A DNA stretch of 64,000 nt from Ziziphus jujuba (Eukaryota; Streptophyta; Magnoliopsida; Rosales; Rhamnaceae), in the NCBI RefSeq assembly GCF_031755915.1, contig NC_083379.1, positions 941,001-1,005,000 on the forward strand, written 5' to 3'. Position numbers and translations under genes: made by a program. The notes under the pieces are model-generated. The model searched no databases. It saw only the letters and a program-made list of their open reading frames with translations, and had not been told where the DNA came from. Below are positions 48,290 to 59,152 of this stretch, in pieces (position 1 is the stretch's first letter; every line of letters starts with the position of its first letter).

Positions 48290-50035
48290 TAAAATATTCG
48301 ATATTTTTTTAATATTTTTATTTTTTAAAAAAGTTGAAATAAAATTTAAGTTTGACATATAAATGAAAAAAATTTTCATAATATCCATTGAAATTTATGA
48401 AATTTTGGCGAAATTTCCATGGAAATTTTCATAAAATATCTACATCAAATCCTTAACGATGTAGAACTGAATAACATTAGTAAACCTTTTTGAATTTAAC
48501 GATGAAATTTTCATAAAATATCTTTAACGATTTGATTAAAAAATCATGAAAATTTCCATTGAAATTTCAAAAATATCCGATATTTTTTTAATTTTTTTTA
48601 AAAATTCATAAATATTATTGATATTTAGTAAATTTTTTTATTAAATTAACTTCATTGATTATTTTTTTATCCTTTAATTGCTTTTAGACATTTAGTGATA
48701 TAAGCAAAATAGAATAAATTGAATTGAATAACATTAATAAGTTCTACTTATTTATTGAATATCGATAAAGCAAAAATACAAATATTGTGGATTATATTTT
48801 TGAACCTTAAAAATTTTAATATTTGAAACTATAATGGAAGATGATAATGAAGAGGGCAATTGAATGTACCAATGAATGAATATGAAGGGAATTCTGATCC
48901 AAAAATTGCTCAACAAGCTGAAAAAGAGAAAATAAATGTTCAAAAAGTAATTGCTGAATAAATAAATTCTAGTAGTGGTGATTCATTTCAAAGGTTTATG
49001 AGAGAGCCAACTAGAATTACTAGTACTTCAGCTCCATCAGGTGGTACACATTCACAATTTGAGACTTTTAGTAGTCACTCTAGCTCCAATGGTGATGAAA
49101 ATAATTTCAATAAATTATCTGAATTAGAAATTAGAAGAGGTAGTGGCCAAAGGGAATCACCAAGTCAATAAGTTAGATTAAGCCTATTTACTGGTGAACA
49201 AAATTACACACATGCAACACAAGATGAAGATCATGGGAGTAGAGATGCAGGTCAACGATTCGGTGCTGTTGGAAAAAACTATATACGTAAAGAAAAATTT
49301 ATAATGGAGATGTCACAACAAGAAGAATATTCAATTTATATGAATTTTGGATATATGAGGGTTGGAAGTTATTTTCATAATCCTTATTTAATGGATATGT
49401 ATGGAATGTCATCAAGTAGAAACTCATGGTTACCATCTCAAACTCAACCATCAGAGAGTAGTAGTTATGCACACAATCAACCAATAATGCAAGATCTATA
49501 TGGTTGGCATATTAATAATTATATGCAAAATTATCAGGGAGATACATATTTTCATAACTACTTATCACATTTTACATCTTAAAATCAAAATGAGGAAGAA
49601 ACTGATAGTTTTCAATCACCCAGAAGTTCTATGTGGTATTAAAATGACATTTATGAACTACAATGTAATTGTAATAATCATTTTGTATATTTTAGTTAAT
49701 AAATAATTTTATCATATATGTATTTTTTGATATATTTTTATTAATAATAATTTATCTATGATCATTAATGTTTATTATAAATCAATTCACTAAGAAGAAT
49801 ATAATATCCATTCAATATTTTAACAAATTTTATAATCAATTTGATAATCAATGGATTAAATAAGCTAATTCTAAAATTTCAATAAAAATTTCTATTTTTT
49901 AAAACAAATTTTCATCATTTTTAATAATTTTTTATCGATATTCGAAATCTTCTGATATTTTCATGGAAATTTTTGTTTTTTAAACTCTCGATATTTCTAT
50001 CGATATCGATTTTTTGAACCTTGTCTAACACCACA
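48290..50035 (+). mobile_element. Decayed transposon-like unit with a broken ORF
   Basis: On the plus strand a frame runs from about 48830 to 49582 with stops near 48960 and 49170. It would read as a Ser/Asn/Gln-rich C-terminal region (segments such as FQRFMREPTRITSTSAP, QDEDHGSRDAGQRFGAVG, NYIRKEKFIMEMSQQEEY), with a final open part at 49304-49582. The flanks (48300-48620 and 49860-50030) share repeated GATATTTT, ATTTCCATGGAAATTTTC and CGATATCGATTTTTTGAACC motifs. The layout suggests a hAT-like or other DNA transposon relic. I do not recognise the protein with certainty and did not find clear terminal repeats or a target duplication. Confidence 0.4.
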
Positions 50036-50039
50036 CCAA

Positions 50040-50660
50040 AAAAAAAAAAAAAAAAAAAAAAAGCTAGCTAGTAGTTAGGCCCTTCCCCCACACATATATA
50101 TATATATATATATATTCTTCTTACAGATTATAATATTCATGATAGAATCTGAGATAAGTTATATCAGTTTGATATGTTTGATCTATTAAGTGGACCCATA
50201 ATAAACGATTCATCTTTGCCCCTATTTTTTTTCTTTTTCTTTTTTCCCCCTTTGGTAATAAACAAATTATTTCTACTTAATTTTTTTTTAAAAAAAATAT
50301 TATATATCATCACTAATAATCATTATTAATAGAATTAATATGCTAACTAGTAATTTAATTGGTTATAAAAAAGACTTACTTTTGCATACTAAGTTTTTAA
50401 TTTTAAATAATAATGATAATAATAAATGCAATTAATCTATACATGCTATATATCCCATGGCGACCATCCAGAGTGACAAATATCAAAATTTCATGAATTC
50501 GTTTTCTTCTTTCTTTTCGATTTGTTGTTTTATTCCCCACCCCCTTTTCTATGGCATGTGATCGCATAATATATTTGCAATAGGGTGCTCATTTTTGGGT
50601 GGTCAAATATTATTCTTTTCACAAAATTCTCAAGCATATTTTATATATATATACGGAAAT
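50040..50660. other. Intergenic spacer
   Basis: Poly-A run (50040-50062), (TA)n at 50096-50115 and AT-rich DNA. No gene is seen. Confidence 0.5.
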
Positions 50661-50808
50661 TCTATGGTGAGGACGGTCCGCATGAGGACCGCAGTATTAG
50701 TGATGGTTTTTCATAGTATTAACGACGATTCTTAGAAAATCGTCACCATTACTATGAAAAACCGTTACCAATACTGTGGTCCGTATGAGAACCGTCTGCA
50801 CCATAGAT
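50661..50808. mobile_element. Hairpin MITE of ~148 bp
   Basis: The left arm begins TCTATGGTGAGGACGG and the right arm ends CCGTCTGCACCATAGA. The arms pair along about 70 bp each with roughly 80 percent identity (shared blocks GGACCGCAGTATT/AATACTGTGGTCC and GGTTTTTCATAGTA/TACTATGAAAAACC), leaving a tiny loop at about 50733. This is a classic fold-back miniature inverted-repeat element. No ORF. (TA)n tracts flank both sides. Confidence 0.8.
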
Positions 50809-51665
50809 AAACTGTGTATATATATATATATATTAATAAAAGACAGTCATATTCTAGTGAATGATAGAGCTTAGAATATCCTAAGCAGTAGTAGCTTTTC
50901 CAAGCCAATAAACTAATTTTTTTTTATATTTTTTTTTTCATATGAATTACATCTAATCGGTTGTCTATCAGCACCAATAGACTAGTGATGCTTAAAATGC
51001 CTTGGGCTTTTTTACTCAGTAAAATATTTCCATAACAAAGGATATTAAAATTTTGCGTGAAAGGATGTTACAATTTTTGGGGGCCAAGGCCAGCTTTCCA
51101 CTTAAATCTGCCCCTTGCTATGCGTTATTTTTGTTAAAAAAATTAATTGACAAATAATCATTCTAAGTGCACGCGTTAATGACTGTTAGCGAAAGCAAGA
51201 TGGTATATATATACCAAAAAAATAATTGAAAAATAAAGATGTTGTAAAATTGTGCATAATTTGAGATCAAGATTTAAACTTATTAACCTTTTTTTGTTTT
51301 TAATTAAACGTATTAACTTAATTAGATTAACTTATATTTCCCACAAAAACAATAAAATGTAAGATAAATAAAATATTCTACCTACTGCAGTACTTCTGTA
51401 ATTATAAAATACTGTACTTATTGGAGTAGTTCTTCATGTGCAAGCATTTTAATTTCATAACTTCTTTACCATAAAAAAAAAAAAAAAGAAAAAAGAAAAA
51501 AAGAAGCTCATTGCATGATTCTATTAATTTGAGAATTTGCAAGGATGCGCAAGAAAATAATCTATACTATTATTGTATTAACAGATGCAGTTTGTAATTG
51601 AGAATGATACAAGTAAACCTCTAATTTCCATGGACAATGAAACATACTGCATGCAAAGTAGAAAG
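50809..51665. other. Intergenic spacer
   Basis: AT-rich DNA with (TA)n at 50815-50831 and poly-A near 51474-51500. No gene is seen. Confidence 0.5.
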
Positions 51666-51930
51666 CACAACGTCAAACATTTTTCATATTCTCGTGGGAA
51701 CATATGATTATCATCTCAAGTTTTTTCGACACATTCGCAAAGGCAACCTAAATTTAATCTTGGAAACCATGCATTTTAATTCTCGAGTTTCAGGTAAGCT
51801 GGTTTGTGACATGAAAATATGATATGGAAGTAGATGTGGAATGATTAAGAGAGGAATATTAGGTTTACCAACTTTTCCTAAAACTTGCAAAAATATATAG
51901 CTCAACCAATTACATATTGAAACACAATAT
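51666..51930 (+). repeat. Duplicated non-coding segment, copy 2
   Basis: Diverged copy of 27630-27900 in the same orientation and order. It lies between XTH-c and XTH-d, on the 5' side of both. Confidence 0.65.
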
Positions 51931-53450
51931 GTTATATGGACATTTGATTTTAAAAATTGCGTGAAACAACCATATGCATGCATTTGCTAATATACCGACT
52001 TTAATTGGTGAAATTTTTTTCCCTTGCTTGTTAATATAAGTTTACTCTTTGATGAGCTTTTGATGATTACCTAATTAAAGAACATGTTTATTTTTAGTTG
52101 TGGGATCTTTCAATTTTATTAATATTAATTCTAAAAAGTATGTGATCTCATAATTAATTACCAGTTTATTTATTTATTTATTTATTTATTTATTTTCTAA
52201 CTAAGCATCCCATTGAGTTTATTGGGTTAATATCAAGTAATAATAAATATAAATAACAAATTAGTTTATTGACCAAATATAATCTCCGCTAACTCTGAAT
52301 AGATTATATAGTTTTTCTAAAAATATATATGTTATATTAATTTAATCTATAATCGAGATAGTATGTTATTATAAAAGTGTGAACATTAATTCAACTCCTT
52401 CAACCAGCCTCGATCCCTCCGTATTTTCATGAGAAAAGATATGAACAAAATATAATAAAATATTTTAGTGCACAAACATATAAAACTAATACTTGTTATT
52501 AATATTATAAAATAATTTATCTAATGTATATAAAGGAGGGGTGAACCACTATGGTTTATGAACATGTCCACCGTGCACAAATGATAAAATAAATGTATTA
52601 ATAGTTAAGTTAGAATATGAACCTGGATGGAAAAAATTTCAATCGCTTACTCAAGTGAAACAGTAGTATATAGCTTACCATCAATATGACACTTTAGAAT
52701 TTGTTTTATAGTTTTTTTAAAAAAGTATATTTAAGAAATAGAAGTGAAATACATCCTCCATTAATATTGTATATTTAGTGAAGAGTAAGATATGTTGGGT
52801 TGGTTTGCATGAACAATTATAAAAAATCCTATGTGTTCTAGAAGTCAATTTCTAAGATTCCAATTATACAATCAATTCTTTAGACATAAAATAAAGTTAA
52901 TGTTAAATATATTGATGCTTTTTTTCTTTTACATAATTTTCATCCAATGTAACTGATAAATTGTAATTGACATTTTCCTTTCTAATATATGTTTTTCACG
53001 TTATATTGTATTTTATTTTACATTTCAAGAGTACCATAAAGAACTTACTATAATCTGGCTAAAGTTTGTAAGCATGCATATGCATGCCGACCATCCTAGA
53101 GAGCTAAGTGAAAACTGTGGTCGGTAATGCTAAGTCAACCTGGATTTGACCATTACTGCTGGAAGCTAAAAAAAAAAAAAAAAAAAAAAAACTAACATTA
53201 TTTGCCGAAAGACCCACACTTGGGTGGAAAACAACCTAGGAAAAGCATCAATTGTAGTTCTTAGTAAAATAATGCCTCTTAGAAACACCACCTTATGGGG
53301 CTAGTTATTATTATGAGAATAATAACCCCATTTTCTATATGTTTTCTTCTATCACACTACAGCTATTGCTCTACAGCTGTCTGGTTTCCACTTAATTCCA
53401 CCAACCATCTTTCAATTTCCAAAAGGAACATTCCCAAACCTCCTACTCTG
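51931..53450. other. Intergenic: XTH-d upstream region
   Basis: AT-rich. A (TTTA)n repeat lies at 52165-52195 and poly-A at 53168-53190. A small perfect-stem hairpin, GGGG-(CTAG)-TTATTATT / AATAATAACCCC, lies at about 53297-53330. No gene is seen. Confidence 0.5.
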
Positions 53451-53459
53451 CTATAAATG
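53451..53459 (+). promoter_or_regulatory. TATA box of XTH-d
   Basis: CTATAAATG about 110 bp before the ATG at 53569. Confidence 0.65.
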
Positions 53460-53568
53460 CTAGCCCCACAATCCAACTATATGGTCATTAATCTCAGTTT
53501 GTGTCAATATCCAACTATATTGGTTCACCTCCAAAGTCCTTAAATTTTCAAAATATTGGTAATCAACA

Positions 53569-54675
53569 ATGGCTTCCTCTGTTCATTCTTCCCATTCAAA
53601 TGCTTCAGTCCTAATCTTCCTGTTCGTGTCAGCAATCCTTGGCTCATTGAGTAAGGTTGTGTTAGCTGGTAACTTTTACAAAAATGTTGAAATTACTTGG
53701 GGAGATGGACGTGCTCAGATTTTAGACAATGGCAAGCTTCTTAATCTCTCCCTTGACAAAGCCTCTGGCTCAGGTTTCCAATCCAAGAATGAATTCCTTT
53801 ATGGTAAGTTTGATATGAAGCTTAAGCTTGTCCCTGGAAACTCCGCTGGCGTTGTCACGGCCTACTATGTAAGTTTCCACATCAATTTCTCTTTCAAAAT
53901 TTAACCAAAATATTTCAAAAAATAAACAATTCTAAGTATGCAAAGTGTTTGATTTTTTAGTTGCGTTCGCAAGGATCAAGCTGGGATGAGATAGACTTCG
54001 AGTTCTTGGGAAACTTGAGTGGAGAACCTTATATTGTCCATACTAATGTGTACAGCCAAGGAAAAGGAGACAGAGAGCAACAATTTTATCTCTGGTTTGA
54101 TCCTACTGCTAATTTCCACACCTATTCCATTCTCTGGAATCCTGGACATGTTGTGTAAGTTACACATTAATATTCAATATTTTTGCTATTTAAAAACTCC
54201 AAATTGAATTCAAATTTTCATGATTTTTTTATTTTATTTTATTTTTTTTTTGTTTTTGTTTTTATATGTCATCAGATTCTATGTTGATGGGAAACCAATA
54301 AGGGAGTTCAAAAACTTGGAGCCCTTTGGTGTTCCATACCCAAAGAACCAGTCAGTGAGAATCCACTCGAGCATTTGGAATGCTGATGATTGGGCTACTA
54401 GAGGAGGTTTGGTGAAGACAGATTGGATTCAAGCTCCATTTATTTCAAGCTTCAAGGATTTGAGAACCAATGCTTGTGTTTGGTCTAATGGAGTGTCTTC
54501 CTGTTCTTCTAATTCCACTAGTGATGCTTGGAGGCTCTCCCAAGAACTTGATTCAACCAGCCAAAAGAGACTGAAATGGGTGCAGAGGAAATTCATGGTT
54601 TACAATTACTGCACTGACATAAATCGGTTCCCTCATGGCCTTCCTTTGGAATGCACTGTCACTACCAAATCCTGA
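53569..54675 (+). CDS. XTH-d: xyloglucan endotransglucosylase/hydrolase, apparently intact
   Basis: GH16 xyloglucan-remodelling enzyme, secreted to the wall. Exons 53569-53868, 53961-54154 and 54276-54675; sum 894 nt, 297 residues. The N-terminal signal peptide ends near [10 protein letters not shown]. This is the only copy in the cluster with the textbook motif [10 protein letters not shown] (Glu110 nucleophile, Asp112, Glu114 acid/base), with Asn118 glycosylation (NLS). Exon 3 has [28 protein letters not shown] and the Cys pairs ACVWS..SSC and NYCTD...LEC. Unlike its neighbours it reads WNPGHVV instead of WNPQHI/RI at the end of exon 2 and [17 protein letters not shown] in exon 3. First of the plus-strand pair; divergent from XTH-c with 5.9 kb between. 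Confidence 0.95.
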
Positions 54676-55260
54676 TGACCAAACTAAATTGACACAACAT
54701 TTTCTCCAATAATTTTATTCTACTTCCCAGATCTTAATTTGTCCTTTGATGTTTTGGTTAGTATTAATAATTCAACAAAAATTCATTTCTTTAAACAATG
54801 AATCAATTGTGTGAGTAGTAAATGTCAACGTGAAGAAATATAAGATGAATGACCAGCGAAACCATATATACATAACCAAATTTTCAAAAATTTGCCTTGA
54901 AGAAAAGATCAAAAAAGCAGAAAGTGAAAATATGCGAACTATAAAAATTCTAGAAAACACTTTGCATTCAAATTCTGATGTTGACAATTTATTCCCATTT
55001 CTTTTTCGTTTCTTGGTAGTATATTCCTATTTCGTGATTTATTTAACTGTTAACGGTTGAGTACTGCATGCACTGGGAGTACCTTGGGTATGTTGCCCTT
55101 TTCTTTCTTTTTTTTCAACCAATGTTTTAAGTGCCACCCACCATTGAAGTGCGACCAAAAGCGACAAAAAGGGCACTTAGATAAATGTGTATATATATAC
55201 CTTTTGACGTAATTGAAGAATATGAACACGTGTTACCCAAAGTGCGACTGCGTATATATT
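54676..55260. other. Intergenic: XTH-d 3' region
   Basis: 3' UTR side of XTH-d followed by AT-rich spacer. No gene is seen. Confidence 0.5.
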
Positions 55261-55264
55261 AATA

Positions 55265-55865
55265 TAAATATGGGAAAGGTTTATTTATAAGATTTGACAA
55301 AGTTTTTTAATTAATTATCTCAGCCTTGATTTCAATAAATGTTCATATTTTAAAATATAATTATTTTATTAGATTTTGAAAGTTTTACAAATAGATTTGA
55401 TAAAGCTTTCGGAGGAATTAATCATGTTAGCCTTTGATTATTCTTATCTAACGGTGAATAAATTACTCATCTTTAATAAAATAATTATTAAAGATAGTTA
55501 GTTTTTAAAAATTATACAAATGGATTTGACAAAGCTTCTGGATAAACAAATCATCTTAGCCTTTGATTATTCTTATCCAACGGTGAACAAATTGCTCATC
55601 CTTAATAAAATAATTATTAAAAATAATCAGTTTTTAAAAGTTATAATCCATTTAAGATAAAATAATTTTAATAAAATAATTATTAAAAATAATCAGTTTT
55701 TAAAAGTTATAATCCATTTAAGATAAAATAATTTTAATAAAATAATTATTAAAAATAATCAGTTTTTAAAAGTTATAATCCATTTAAAATAAAATAATTT
55801 TAATCCAATGATTTGTCAAAAACTTTGTCAAATCCATTTGTACAGGAAATCGACCCCTGTAAATA
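55265..55865. mobile_element. MITE-like repeat block with inverted ends and internal tandem arrays
   Basis: A 17-bp perfect inverted match (GATTTGACAAAGTTTTT at 55291-55307, its complement at 55818-55834) bounds the block. Inside, a 129-bp unit with GCCTTTGATTATTCTTATC and AACGGTGAA is repeated twice (about 55380-55620), then a 66-bp unit with AATCAGTTTTTAAAAGTTAT three times (about 55615-55800). This looks like a miniature inverted-repeat element grown by internal duplication. It lies 0.6 kb upstream of the NAC gene. Confidence 0.6.
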
Positions 55866-56466
55866 TATACAATAAAGTTCCTAAAAATCAAAAAACTAGC
55901 ATGCCTATGATAATATCAATGGGAAATAAAATATATAAGCTAGTTTGTTTTAAGTTAAAGGGCTAAAATAAGAAATTAAACGATAAATAAACAGAGCAAT
56001 TTGGTTGGAGTACTCGTGAAGATTGACCAATTTAATTTGGTTAGAACATTAAAACGGACCTCATTACATAAGTGACATATATGACTTCCATTCAGATGAT
56101 GTAATTCATCTGATAAAACATACGCTACTTCTTTATTTGTAATTTTCCTTTTTTTTTTTTTTTTTTTTTGAGAAAGTAATAGTTAGTCATTGGACATTTC
56201 AAAAATAAATAAAATAAAAAGAAAAAAAGAGAGACAATTATATATTTCTTCTTTATCTTTTTAATCAACAAAAATAAACAAAATATTCGTAGTTATCATA
56301 TTAACAAGAAAATAGAGTTGTAATAGGATTCTATTTGGATTAATTATCTCCTATTTAATTTCCTACAAGAATATTTTTTTTTTAAGAAAAATTATATAAA
56401 TGAAATTTTAGTTATCAGGTGTATTTCTTTCATACCTGAAGACTGAAAGCTCAGAGTCCTACGACG
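55866..56466. other. Intergenic: upstream region of the NAC gene
   Basis: AT-rich, with a poly-T run at 56151-56170. No clear TATA box was singled out. The 5' leader of the NAC gene occupies the last part. Confidence 0.45.
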
Positions 56467-56909
56467 ATGGATGTGCACCAAAATCGAGACGTAGTTGAGA
56501 ATCCAAGCATCAATAGCAACAACAACAGCCCTATAAATAGCTCTTCTGGTAATTCTCCTCCTCCGACCAACAATGAGAATCTTCATCATCATGTTCATGA
56601 TGATAATGATGATGATCAGCAGCCAACCACCAAATATTGTGAGCAAGTGTCTAAATACCTTCCAGGGTTTAGATTTAATCCAAAAGATGAAGAACTTGTT
56701 GATTTTTACCTTAAGAAAAAGGTAGCCAATGAACAGCTTCCATCAAACGTTGTCATTGACGTTGAACTCTATAAGTTCAATCCTGAGTATCTTGCAGGTT
56801 TTAGTCTCTCTCTCTCTCAACCCATATTATCAATCTCCATTCTTTAATATATATGTCGAATTTTTTTATTGTGCATATGCAAAAAAATTAATGTTTCTCT
56901 TCTTGTAAA

Positions 56910-56944
<35 letters not shown>

Positions 56945-58178
56945 TACATATATATAACATAGATCAGAAATAGTTTTGACTAAGTACAAATAAGGAAATA
57001 GTTTTGACTAAGACTAAAAAATTTTGGTTTTGACCATTTGTTATTTGTTATATGCAACTGGGTATGGTTATAGATGGTTAGTTTCCTGCTATAATTTTGT
57101 TATTATTGGTCGACCTTCGATGGATGGTAAGTTTCAAATATATGCACATTAATCAATTTATAGATATTTAAGGTTTTTAATATTTGTTTTTCAGAAATAA
57201 TTATTTCTTCATATTGTCCATTTATAGTTCAGACGTAGATATTTTATATATTTAATTTTGAAAGCCCCTCACCCTCCTAGAAACTCTTCTGTTTTTTATT
57301 AATTGTTTCTGACAGTTTGATTGTTCGTTTTTCATGTTAGGATATCTTAAGCTCACTGCATTTCTTTTATTTGCTTCTAACTTTTCATTTTTGTGTCTTA
57401 TTATTTCATTCAAAGAGTGATATTGTTTTTGTTTTGATTTGGATTTACCAAGTCTTTGCTTTTTTGCTTTTGTTTGTTTCTTCACATAGTGTAGCTTACT
57501 GCTCCCTTGGCCTCGATGTGTGTGGAATAATTTGTCGAAATATAGCATTACAGAACCAGATAGTAGTTTTTCCAGCTACAATAGGGATTAGAAATTGTTC
57601 TTAGTATTTAACTGTTTAATAGCTTTCTGTGAATGATCTTAATTATATATATACATATATACTTATATATATGTCCCAACGAGTTGATGTTACTCAAGCA
57701 GTAGTAAAATTGTACATTTTGTGCATTAATTAATGTTAATTTCATGTGTGTATATATGTACATATATATTAAGTATGGTATGATTAGCATACAGTTGATG
57801 AATAATGTAGAGATTTATAAACATGCAGAAAACCACAAACCACGAGGAGAAAACCAGTGGTTCTTTTTCACACCAAGAGATCGAAAATACCCAAATGGGG
57901 AGCGTCCAAACCGGGCGGCTGGAAGTGGTTATTGGAAGGCTACTGGAGCCGACAGACCAGTGGTGTCCAATGAAGATAAAATTGGATTCAGGAAGGCTTT
58001 GGTGTTCTACCAAGGAAAAGCTCCTAATGGTGTCAAAACTGATTGGATAATGCATGAATACAGATTGAATCAGCCTTCCAAGAGAAAAAGGATTGGCAAT
58101 GACATGAGGGTACCTATCTACTACTACTACTAAAAGTGCTCCTTTGCTAACATTTGTTATCTGATTTTCTGTTTTTAG

Positions 58179-58210
<32 letters not shown>

Positions 58211-59152
58211 GGACATGTTCAGTTGAGAAGATTTACTTGAGGACATTGTAAGGATATTGATATCCTCAAGTTAGTGTTCTTATCTGAACAGGACTATATA
58301 TATAGTTTTTTTTTTTTTCTTTTTAAAGATTATATTTTAAGTGTGTAGGATTAAATTATACAATAGAAAAAAATCATTTTAAATTGTTTTTTAGAACTTG
58401 TAAGAATTAACTATTTTGGAAACCAGAATATTTGCTAGTTAATTGTTTATCATTTCCAAACTAAAACATTTACATTGTCTCATATTGTCCTGCAGCTGGA
58501 TGACTGGGTTCTATGCAGAATATATAAGAAACCTAACAAGAGTCCATCAAAGAATGAAAGGAAAGTAGAGGAGAATCATCATGGAGTACATGAACGCCAT
58601 GCAAAGAAGTCTATTAGTGATACAAGTTTAATTACTTCCTCTCCCAGTGAGGACTACAATGAAGCTTTAATCCCCTCCTCCAGCCAGAACCATAATAGTA
58701 ACAATAACAATAATGCCTATGATCATCGTCATATGATCAACCCTAACCCTCGTTATCCAGAGTTGCAAAGGATAAATATTCATCAAAATCCTAATTTCAT
58801 GGAACGCCAGCCTCCACGTATTCCTCCTCTTCCCCCTGCCACTTATTTCCAGCAGCATCATCAAGATTTGACCAATCCTAATCCTGGTTTGACTATGGAT
58901 GAAAATGCTTTTAGGGGGTTAGAACCACTATCATCATCCTTGTATCACTCTACAGGAATCAAATCCGAAGATGACAGTAGTTTTGGGTATCATTATCAAC
59001 ACGATGATGCATATGGTACTGTACCAAGCTTGCTCTACGGCTACAACTATGGGTTTTCGCCGAACATGGACACTAGTTTAGACCATTCGGTTATGAGGAT
59101 GGACAATACGGATAATGTTATAGACTCTTTCACGTCCCATCGACAAGTTTAA
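56467..59152 (+). CDS. NAC-domain transcription factor
   Basis: Plant-specific nuclear DNA-binding regulator. Exons 56467-56797, 57829-58109 and 58496-59152; sum 1269 nt, 422 residues, with the typical three-exon NAC layout. Residues 1-63 are a poorly conserved Asn/Ser/His/Asp-rich leader. The NAC domain spans about 64-217: [19 protein letters not shown] (subdomain A; one Pro fewer than the usual LPPGFRF, and Asn for His), [14 protein letters not shown] (B), [20 protein letters not shown] and [15 protein letters not shown] (C), [28 protein letters not shown] (D) and [12 protein letters not shown] (E). The C-terminal half is Asn/Pro/His/Ser-rich, as expected for an activation region, with no membrane segment. 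Subgroup not assigned. Confidence 0.94.
56911..56955. repeat. Compound (AT)n-(AC)n microsatellite in NAC intron 1
   Basis: About 11 TA units followed by about 7 CA units, then TACATATATATA. Another TA run lies in NAC intron 2 near 58184-58210. Confidence 0.85.
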
